In this document: one piece after another, positions 5,911 through 10,882 of the stretch | Layout: each line of letters starts with the position of its first letter | Numbering within the stretch: the first letter of the stretch is position 1 | Assembly (NCBI GenBank): GCA_016743925.1 | Contig: JADGFH010000136.1 | Coordinates: 1-10,882, forward strand | Direction of reading: 5' to 3' | Length of the DNA stretch: 10,882 bases | Origin: Labilibaculum sp. | GTDB taxonomy: Bacteria > Bacteroidota > Bacteroidia > Bacteroidales > Marinifilaceae | Translations under genes and position numbers: made by a program | Notes under the pieces: model-generated | The model's input: only the letters and a program-made list of their open reading frames with translations | Database searches by the model: none | Told to the model about the DNA's origin: nothing

Positions 5911-6674
5911 TGAGTGCTAGAAAAGACATAATAAGCTGGATAGAATCAGGTTGCAATTTGGAGAAAGGCATTGCGCTTTTCTCCAAATACAGCAAGAATG
6001 ATCATTTTCTTAGGTTGTGCCAAGTACAACCTGAGGACAATTATGCTATGCTAATTTATCAGTTGCGCCAAATTGGAAAAATATCAGATAAGGAATTCGC
6101 CAAGCTAAAAGAAGTAAAAAAGGAAAAGCTTGCTGCAGCTCCAAAAATTGAAATCCCTAAAGTTGAAATTTCAGAGTCTCAGCCAAAAATTAGAGATGAT
6201 TTTCCATTCTTAAAAGAGCCTGATTGTCCGCATGAGCTGATAATATTGGTTGGATACAAGATATCTGCCTATCACAAATACAAGGAATGCCATAAGTTGC
6301 TATTTGCCTGCACATCATTGGAAGATTGCAAAAACAATGCTCGTTCTATTATCGAAAATTACCAAGAAAACCGACTGATATACGATGAATTAGAATTCTA
6401 CAAAGAGCATAAACATTGTTTGGGCAAACACCCAATTTTCAAACTGAGGAAGCAATTCGATGAGTTCCTGAAAATGGACGTAGTAGAGCGAGTTGTTTTG
6501 TACACGAAAACCATTCCGCACCGCATTTGGCGCATTGAATCGGAAATTAAGAAAGGGAATAAGCCTCACCTAGATGCAGACCGCAGACGAACATTAATGC
6601 AATGCGAAGCGCAATTAGCTGAACTAGGTAGAATTTTAAATATTAAACCTGAACCTAAAAAAGAAGAATCATGA
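5910..6674 (+). CDS. Conserved Bacteroidota phage hypothetical protein
   Basis: The product has 254 residues. It starts at a GTG that shares its G with the preceding stop codon. The N-terminal domain (1-60) has the pattern WIESGCNLEKGIALFSKYSKN-like (10-30) seen, as far as I recall, in hypothetical proteins of many Bacteroidota prophages. A linker rich in Lys, Ile and Glu (66-98) follows. The C-terminal helical domain (105-245) holds PHELIILVGYKISAYHKYKECHKLL (107-131), ENRLIYDELEFYKEHKH (153-169) and IPHRIWRIESEIKKGNK (202-218). No catalytic motif is visible. The first helix is encoded within a 14-bp DNA inverted repeat (5956-5988). Its stop overlaps an ATG (6671, ATGA) that opens an 11-codon reading frame, while the next full gene starts at 6687. 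Structural or packaging-accessory roles are possible, and I cannot choose between them. Confidence 0.78.
   Translation: MSARKDIISWIESGCNLEKGIALFSKYSKNDHFLRLCQVQPEDNYAMLIYQLRQIGKISDKEFAKLKEVKKEKLAAAPKIEIPKVEISESQPKIRDDFPFLKEPDCPHELIILVGYKISAYHKYKECHKLLFACTSLEDCKNNARSIIENYQENRLIYDELEFYKEHKHCLGKHPIFKLRKQFDEFLKMDVVERVVLYTKTIPHRIWRIESEIKKGNKPHLDADRRRTLMQCEAQLAELGRILNIKPEPKKEES
5956..5988 (+). promoter_or_regulatory. 14-bp hairpin inside the start of gene 5910
   Basis: Bases 5956-5969 pair with 5975-5988 around a 5-base ATTGC loop, with 13 Watson-Crick pairs and one G-U. The core is TTTGGAGAAA against TTTCTCCAAA. It sits about 46 bases after the GTG start and codes for NLEKGIALFSKY. No T-run follows, so it is not a usual terminator. 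A stem this regular within coding sequence is uncommon and may slow ribosomes or protect mRNA. That role is inferred. Confidence 0.6.
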
Positions 6675-6706
6675 AAGATTTTACGCATGAAGAAGATTGG
6701 GGATGA
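6671..6706 (+). CDS. Possible 11-residue coupled peptide (MKDFTHEEDWG)
   Basis: An ATG overlapping the previous stop (ATGA at 6671-6674) opens 11 codons ending TGA at 6704-6706, in a different frame from the gene at 6687. It could be a small translated peptide or merely help ribosomes restart at the next ATG. The overlap resembles the coupled starts elsewhere in the block (5910, 7205). Its length gives no independent evidence that it is coding. Confidence 0.2.
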   Translation: MKDFTHEEDWG

Positions 6707-7208
6707 TAATTATATAGTTCCTAGTCAAATACCACCAGAACCAATTCGGGATGATAGCGGTTGGCCTTGGGGCTCCTTGTTGTTTTCAGCAATATATTTA
6801 GTTCTAATTTTTCACATACACAATCAGCAAATGTCAGAAAAACCAATACATGTAAAGCCTAATTTGTACACTTACATGATGGATGATTTAAAGGTGATTG
6901 CTCGTGATCATGGTTATAATTTACTTGTGCATGGAAGTATGAATAGGGATTTAGATTTGATTGCGGTTCCTTGGGTTGACGATCCTAAAACGGAAATAGA
7001 ATTAATTCAAGCTTTAGATTTTTGCCTTACTGGGACAAAGAAATTTTCATCTAGTGGTAATACTGCAGAAGCATATTCTTTTTCTATTCTTCCTGGAGGA
7101 AGACATTCTTACGTTATCCAAATGGCAAGGCATGGAGAATGGAATAATTACGAAAAGGATCTGCAATATTATCTTGATATATCTATAACACCATTCGTGA
7201 AGAAATGA
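6687..7208 (+). CDS. Membrane-anchored DLDLIA-motif phage protein (NTase-like)
   Basis: The 173-residue product has two parts. Residues 1-48 hold a polar, Pro-rich head and one predicted membrane helix (WPWGSLLFSAIYLVLIFHIH, 26-45). Residues 49-173 match the pattern of a widespread small phage protein: LKVIARDHGYNLLVHGSMNR (68-87), then DLDLIAVPW (88-96) and a closing YYLDISITPF (161-170). The GS followed by DxD recalls the nucleotidyltransferase signature, but the spacing (three residues) is shorter than in classic members, so activity is uncertain. An internal ATG at 6831 (Met49) would start the soluble domain alone, and many relatives lack a membrane part as far as I recall. The head may be a fusion, or two products may be made. 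The stop overlaps the next start (ATGA at 7205). Confidence 0.75.
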   Translation: MKKIGDDNYIVPSQIPPEPIRDDSGWPWGSLLFSAIYLVLIFHIHNQQMSEKPIHVKPNLYTYMMDDLKVIARDHGYNLLVHGSMNRDLDLIAVPWVDDPKTEIELIQALDFCLTGTKKFSSSGNTAEAYSFSILPGGRHSYVIQMARHGEWNNYEKDLQYYLDISITPFVKK

Positions 7209-7780
7209 CACTATTCAAGCTATCTGAAATACAGCAAAAGGAAGAAGTCCCAATTGATGATCGGGATAAACGCCTTGCGTTAAAATTTCAGCAGATGCAC
7301 TTTAATAAAGTTGAAAGTGTTAAGAATTTATTGGGAGCTCTTCCGGAAGAGAACGAAATCTTTTTCCTTGAAACTACCAAGAGTTTTAATGCTTTCACTT
7401 TTATAGTTTACCTGATAAAACATGTTGGTCCTATTCAGGATTTATTTGTGGCCACTTATGGTTTGAATTCTCGAATTGTAAACAGTTTGGATAATTGGAT
7501 GACTAAGGATCAGATTAAGAAAGTACACATTTACATATCGGACAGCTTGCACCATCGCACGCCAAAGGTTGCAGATTTAATTGATGGATTAGCCGAATCG
7601 AATCCCGATCGGTTTCGGGTAACTTATTCCTGGACACATAAAAAAGTAATGTGTGCCAAAATTGGAAATGCTCATTACGTAATCGAGGGATCGGGCAATT
7701 GGTCTGAGAACTCAAGCGAAGAACAATACATATTTACAAAATCAAAACAACTCTATGAATTCAGAAGAGGACAACACTAG
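7205..7780 (+). CDS. PLD-like (HKD-type) phage protein
   Basis: This 191-residue protein carries a single phospholipase-D-like half: HKK at 145-147 and EGSGNW at 161-166, followed by SENSSEEQYIF (167-177). PLD-superfamily enzymes have HxK-x4-D and a downstream GSxN. Here the Asp position after HxK is occupied by Lys152, while His145, Lys147 and the GSGN block are kept. Full PLD activity needs two such motifs, so this would have to dimerise or act as a degenerate nuclease or binding protein. Upstream sequence (EIFFLETTKSFNAFTF, 51-66; LFVATYGLN, 80-88) fits the alternating strands of the fold. It overlaps the preceding gene by ATGA and the following one by 26 bases. DNA or virion-related roles are guesses from context; no lipid target is implied. 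Confidence 0.75.
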   Translation: MTLFKLSEIQQKEEVPIDDRDKRLALKFQQMHFNKVESVKNLLGALPEENEIFFLETTKSFNAFTFIVYLIKHVGPIQDLFVATYGLNSRIVNSLDNWMTKDQIKKVHIYISDSLHHRTPKVADLIDGLAESNPDRFRVTYSWTHKKVMCAKIGNAHYVIEGSGNWSENSSEEQYIFTKSKQLYEFRRGQH

Positions 7781-8093
7781 CATGTTACCTGCACGTTTCG
7801 ATCATATTGATTTGGATGAATTCAAAGCACTTGCAGCCGTTGGATATACTCCTGAGAAAATTGCTATGTACTTTGAAATTCCAGTTCAAGAGTTCTTGTC
7901 TTATTTCATGGAGGAAGATAGTGAGCTCAAATTATTGTACGACACAGGAATGTTACAAGGACAGGCAAAGGAAGGAATAGTTGCCATGAATGCAGCCATC
8001 GGAGGAAACGCAACGCAAGCCCAACGCTTAGATAAAATTCGTAAGGCTTTAAATTTTGAAGAACAGAAAAGGAGGATAATATATGGCGAATAG
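7755..8093 (+). CDS. Small HTH-like protein; candidate small terminase
   Basis: The 112-residue product has a helix-turn-helix-like segment at 24-52 (KALAAVGYTPEKIAMYFEIPVQEFLSYF split around the turn at YTPE) and a C-terminal helix NATQAQRLDKIRKALNFEEQ (85-104) ending in a basic RRIIYGE. HTH proteins encoded just before a large terminase commonly serve as the small, DNA-recognising subunit, so this is a candidate for that job. The ATG at 7755 lies inside the previous gene. ATG at 7782 (MLPARFDH) is the alternative; it follows that gene's stop and has AGAGGA ten bases upstream. The choice affects only nine residues and no motif. It overlaps the next gene by 11 bases. I cannot prove a terminase role over another DNA-binding function. 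Confidence 0.75.
   Translation: MNSEEDNTSMLPARFDHIDLDEFKALAAVGYTPEKIAMYFEIPVQEFLSYFMEEDSELKLLYDTGMLQGQAKEGIVAMNAAIGGNATQAQRLDKIRKALNFEEQKRRIIYGE
8071..8075 (+). promoter_or_regulatory. Strong Shine-Dalgarno (GGAGG) for gene 8083
   Basis: GGAGG lies seven bases before the ATG at 8083, inside the codons of the upstream gene. Most starts in this window lack such a motif, as usual in Bacteroidota. This site supports the 8083 start and suggests strong coupled translation. Confidence 0.6.
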
Positions 8094-8706
8094 ATTTGAT
8101 GAATCGAAATATCATTTACTGGAAGCTTATATTGAAAGTGGCGCAACTGGAGGTTTGGAAGAAGATGAAATTGAGTACTTGCAGATCCTTACCTTAATGA
8201 ATTCTATGCGCAGAAAATACGGAAAAGAAAAGACAGTAAAGTTCTTTCAAAATCATCCTTATAGCATTTCCGCGTACCGTAGCAAGCAGATGTACGATGA
8301 ATCGATAAATCTGTTCTACGCTAACGAAAAGGTCGAAAAAAAGGCTCTAAGAGCGTTAAAAGCTGATCAGTTAGAGAAAGCTGCAGAATTAGTTTTAGCT
8401 ACCGCCACATGTGCTGCAGATATGGAAGTTTATGGAAAGTTAGTTAAAGATTCAGCTCTTATGCGCCAATTGGATAAAGCTGATCCACCTACAATACCTG
8501 AAGCATTGTATAAAAAGCCTTACAAGATTTATTCTCTTAACCCAAAGGTATTAGGCTTGGAAAGTGCTGACCGTAACAAATTAGCTGCTAGAATTGATTC
8601 TACAGATACCACGGAAAGATATAAGAAAAGGCTTAAACAAGAAGCCGGAGTTGAAGATGTTGACTTTACAGAACAAATAGATGAGCTTACTCAAGAAAAT
8701 AATTAA
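8083..8706 (+). CDS. Terminase-associated conserved phage protein
   Basis: The 207-residue product is largely helical. Residues 28-60 (EIEYLQILTLMNSMRRKYGKEK and on) lead to an HTH-like stretch YSISAYRSKQMYDESINLFY (60-79) that reads like a specificity helix plus scaffold. A helical bundle (84-130) follows, then the conserved-looking segment ALYKKPYKIYSLNPKVLGLE (141-160) before a charged tail (175-207). From memory, proteins with this order sit directly before the large terminase in many Bacteroidota prophages. It is therefore a second candidate for the small terminase subunit, alongside the 7755 product, or a packaging partner. No enzyme motif is seen. The start is fixed by a strong GGAGG. 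Its last 26 bases overlap the start of the terminase gene. Confidence 0.8.
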   Translation: MANRFDESKYHLLEAYIESGATGGLEEDEIEYLQILTLMNSMRRKYGKEKTVKFFQNHPYSISAYRSKQMYDESINLFYANEKVEKKALRALKADQLEKAAELVLATATCAADMEVYGKLVKDSALMRQLDKADPPTIPEALYKKPYKIYSLNPKVLGLESADRNKLAARIDSTDTTERYKKRLKQEAGVEDVDFTEQIDELTQENN

Positions 8707-10384
8707 ACTGATGCCTGATAGTGTTGACCAACGTTTTTCTAATTGGTTGGCACAAGTTGCAGGTTTATTGCTTCCTAAGAATTTGTATGCTATACTTGGT
8801 CGTGGATCTTCAAAGACTACAGACTTTCAAGCTGAACGATTACAGGAAATGGTTTATGACTTACCTGGTGCACCGGTTGCTTTGGTTAGTGATACATACA
8901 TGAACCTTCAGAAGAATGTTTTACCAACATTAATTGAAGGTTTAGAGTTTAAAGGTTGGAAAGAAAATATTCATTTTGTTATAGAAAAAGATCCTGAAAA
9001 ATACTTTGGGAAAGATTGTAAAACGTACAATCGTGTAGTAAGCTTTAAGCACACAATGATATTTTTTAATGGGTTCAATCTTACTTTTATTAGTTTAGAT
9101 CGACCTTCAGCTGCAGCCGGACGTTCTTACGTTCATATTATTGGCGATGAAGTAAAATTCTTTCCCGAAAACAAGATTGCAAAGCTTACAAAGGCTGTTC
9201 GTGGTATGACAGTTAAATATGGTCATTCTCCTTTTTATCGTGGACATACATTTACAACAGACATGCCTAATCCGAATCTAATTGGTGAACATGATTGGGT
9301 ATTAAAGCAAGTCGTGAAAATGAATAAAACACAGATTCTAGATATACTAGATGTTGCTTTTGTTCTGAATGAGATTAGACAGGAATTTATAGTAGCTGAA
9401 GCTGGTGGTAATAAAAGAGAGATTGCCAATGTAGAAAAGAAGCTGCAACGATGGGAAGAGCGATATCTTAAAGTGCGCCAAAATTCAACATTCTTTTGGA
9501 TTGCTTCTTCTTTTGTTAATGCTGATATCCTAACAGATCAATTTTTTGAAGATGAATTCGATTCAGATTTAGAAGATGTAAAATGTGCAATACTTTCCTT
9601 ACCACCAGAAATTGAAGCAGGTGAGCGATTCTATGCTAATTTGGCTGATGTTCATTTCTATGATGATGGTAATGATTCCTATTGGAGTCATGAGTTTGGT
9701 ATCCGTGATGAACCTGATAGTAGAATATTAAAGTACTGTGATCCTGATGCTGTACTTGAAGGAGGTTTGGATGTTGGTAATCAAATGTCTTTGATATTAG
9801 CACAACCTAAAAAGCATGGCAAAGAGTATCGCATATTAAAAGATATTCATACACTTTCACCCGAATGGATAGAAACCCTGGCTAAGAAGACAAGAACATA
9901 CTTTAAGCACCACAACAATAAACAGATAGATCTGTACTACGATCGTGCTGCTAATAGTTATAAGAAAGCAGGGCAGGATCTAGCTTCTAAGTTTAAGGAT
10001 GCCATGGAAAAGGTAGATGGAAAGCGTACAGGTTGGAAAGTAAACCTTAAGTCTGTCGGTCAAGGTAACATCAATTCGTGGGTAGAGTATGACTTCATGA
10101 TGGAGTTATTGTCTAACACCAACAGGAAGCTACCTAAACTATTAATAGATAGATTTAATTGTCGATTTCTTAAGAGTTCAATAGAGTTAGCACCAACCAA
10201 GAAAGACAGAAAAGGTAGAACGGTTAAAGATAAACGATCGGAAGGCCTACCTATTAAGCGATTGCCGTTAGAGTCTACTAACTTCTCTGATGCTTTTAAA
10301 TATATAATGTGCAGAAAGAAATGGCTCAAGCTTGTTAAGTCTACACGCAAGGCAAACGTTGGTGATGTGGGTGCACATGGGTAA
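8681..10384 (+). CDS. Phage terminase large subunit
   Basis: This 567-residue DNA-packaging motor and nuclease translocates phage DNA into the prohead and cuts it. The ATPase half holds a terminase Walker A, GRGSSKTT (40-47), Walker B HIIGDE (152-157, Asp156-Glu157), and a coupling motif TTD (192-194). The RNase H-like nuclease half carries the acidic residues expected for metal binding: Asp364 (GGLDVGNQMS), Asp421 (YYDRAAN) and Asp537 (FSDAFKY). Full length is normal for the family, and both domains are intact. The ATG at 8681 overlaps the previous gene by 26 bases; Met11 (8711) is an alternative that loses no motif. A long terminator hairpin follows at 10482. Being last in the block, far after protease and capsid, it is unusually placed. 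Confidence 0.95.
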   Translation: MSLLKKIIKLMPDSVDQRFSNWLAQVAGLLLPKNLYAILGRGSSKTTDFQAERLQEMVYDLPGAPVALVSDTYMNLQKNVLPTLIEGLEFKGWKENIHFVIEKDPEKYFGKDCKTYNRVVSFKHTMIFFNGFNLTFISLDRPSAAAGRSYVHIIGDEVKFFPENKIAKLTKAVRGMTVKYGHSPFYRGHTFTTDMPNPNLIGEHDWVLKQVVKMNKTQILDILDVAFVLNEIRQEFIVAEAGGNKREIANVEKKLQRWEERYLKVRQNSTFFWIASSFVNADILTDQFFEDEFDSDLEDVKCAILSLPPEIEAGERFYANLADVHFYDDGNDSYWSHEFGIRDEPDSRILKYCDPDAVLEGGLDVGNQMSLILAQPKKHGKEYRILKDIHTLSPEWIETLAKKTRTYFKHHNNKQIDLYYDRAANSYKKAGQDLASKFKDAMEKVDGKRTGWKVNLKSVGQGNINSWVEYDFMMELLSNTNRKLPKLLIDRFNCRFLKSSIELAPTKKDRKGRTVKDKRSEGLPIKRLPLESTNFSDAFKYIMCRKKWLKLVKSTRKANVGDVGAHG

Positions 10385-10481
10385 AGATATAAGGCGTGCA
10401 AGTTTCGTTCGTTCCTCACTACACTTACACAGTAGTTGGTTGGAATTTTGAAAATGTTAGTGTTTTTTAGTGTGTGTTGTT

Positions 10482-10520
10482 GGGAGAGGTCAAGCGGTTT
10501 GTAACTGCCTGACCTCTTTC
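10482..10520 (+). terminator. Long terminator-like hairpin after terminase
   Basis: AGAGGTCA (10485-10492) pairs with TGACCTCT (10510-10517). The stem extends outward by G-U pairs to 10482/10520, and inward after one A-C mismatch by GCGGTT against AACTGC (one G-U) to a TGT loop. The U-tract after it is modest (TTTCTATTTAT). It probably ends the terminase transcript. The symmetric stem would fold on either strand. Confidence 0.75.
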
Positions 10521-10574
10521 TATTTATCATATTTCACGCTGAGAAATTGCATGTGTCATTGCATCTACTGAGCA

Positions 10575-10587
10575 GGGCGGGGCGGGG
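10575..10587. other. GC-only patch GGGCGGGGCGGGG
   Basis: Thirteen consecutive G or C bases occur in otherwise AT-rich sequence, as three G-runs separated by single C bases. Three runs are one short of a classic G-quadruplex, although GCAGGG upstream adds little. It lies about 190 bases after the terminase stop. A packaging (pac/cos-like) or attachment role is speculation. Confidence 0.5.
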
Positions 10588-10599
10588 TCAATATTCTTA

Positions 10600-10617
10600 T
10601 TCACTTTTAAAAGTGAA
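10600..10617. promoter_or_regulatory. Perfect 18-bp palindrome TTCACTTTTAAAAGTGAA
   Basis: The sequence equals its own reverse complement over 18 bases with no spacer. Its size and symmetry fit an operator for a dimeric regulator. It starts 12 bases after the GC patch. With no central loop it is a poor RNA hairpin, which favours a protein-binding DNA site. Confidence 0.55.
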
Positions 10618-10820
10618 ACAAATCTAAGGTATTTAGACTCTATATGAATTAGTTAGGTGTTTTGGCTTTTTATAAATGGGGTGAATGTTGGCATTTTTTC
10701 AAACAAACTTGACTAAAAATGACTTTCGAGCTAGAAAAGATTTTTTACTGGGTTTATGTGATTGGCAAACCTACCTGTTAAGATATTTATATGTAAGTGG
10801 CTGTGTTACAGATTTTTACC

Positions 10821-10852
10821 TTTGTGTAAAATGTTAATTATTCGTATCTTGA
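10821..10852 (+). promoter_or_regulatory. Candidate Bacteroidota promoter at the window edge
   Basis: TTTG at 10821-10824 is followed after 20 bases by TATCTTGA (10845-10852), close to the Bacteroidota TTTG-N19/20-TAnnTTTG pattern with one mismatch. Transcription would begin around 10857-10860, heading out of the window. This is the best-spaced promoter candidate I see. Confidence 0.45.
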
Positions 10853-10855
10853 AGT

Positions 10856-10882
10856 ATGAAAGAGAGGGAGTTAGCCCTCTTT
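10856..10882 (+). other. Edge hairpin, or first nine codons of a gene
   Basis: AGAGGG (10863-10868) pairs with CCCTCT (10875-10880) around a six-base loop and can extend by G-U and A-T to 10861/10882. The same bases read as an open ATG frame (MKERELALF) from 10856. With the promoter just upstream this is either a nearly leaderless gene start or a structured 5' leader. A terminator whose T-run is cut off by the window end is a third reading. Confidence 0.3.

Larger units (their letters stand above)
10521..10882. other. Noncoding, structured region after the late block
   Basis: No complete gene can be supported here: forward ATGs at 10644, 10676, 10685 and beyond are closed by stops within a few codons, and the leftward reading frame overlapping the terminase end is a shadow. 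The region holds a GC-only patch, a perfect palindrome, a candidate promoter and an edge hairpin (listed separately). It may be a regulatory or packaging junction, or include an RNA gene. Confidence 0.6.

Noticed and set aside
10060..10530. 156-codon leftward frame across the terminase end
   Set aside because: It lies opposite the conserved nuclease half of terminase and crosses the terminator hairpin; composition looks like a shadow.

Overview
The window is AT-rich and reads as part of a tailed phage or prophage of a Bacteroidota host. Two genes fix this: a large terminase (8681-10384) with recognisable ATPase and nuclease motifs, and an S49-type capsid maturation protease (1770-2663) next to a major capsid protein with a coiled-coil scaffold-like N-terminus (2676-4106). 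The host guess rests on AT-rich coding sequence, mostly weak Shine-Dalgarno signals, promoter-like TTTG/TAnnTTTG elements, and small proteins that resemble Bacteroidota prophage hypotheticals from memory. No host genes, tRNA, rRNA, integrase, transposase or CRISPR array is visible.

Layout. Positions 1-273 are noncoding and hold about eleven copies of the 9-mer TGTAGGTAA in both orientations. A small gene reads leftward at 274-549. A divergent intergenic region (550-687) precedes a rightward block running to 10384. The block begins with two overlapping genes (688-1248, 1242-1697). In the first, an in-frame A AAA AAA heptamer is followed by an open -1 frame running into the second. A 72-base gap with a 14-bp perfect inverted repeat covering the next start codon leads to the protease, then the capsid protein and a clear terminator. 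A probable virion protein with a hydrophobic N-terminus (4179-4886) follows, with its own terminator. A tightly overlapping set (5032-10384) then encodes a coiled-coil protein, a conserved phage hypothetical, a membrane-anchored protein with a DLDLIA motif, a PLD-like protein, a small helix-turn-helix-like protein, a terminase-associated protein, and the large terminase.

Function. The block combines capsid formation (protease plus scaffold-capsid) with DNA packaging (the 7755 and 8083 products are candidates for the small-terminase role). No portal, tape measure or tail fibre gene is recognisable, so those presumably lie outside the window. Terminase comes last, far downstream of protease and capsid, which differs from the common terminase-portal-protease-capsid order.

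Positions 10385-10882 carry no complete gene. They hold a long terminator hairpin, a GC-only patch, a perfect 18-bp palindrome, a candidate promoter and a hairpin or possible gene start at the edge. The most unusual signals are noncoding: the 9-mer cluster, the start-codon hairpin, the frameshift arrangement, an intragenic 14-bp hairpin at 5956-5988, and the structured region after terminase.
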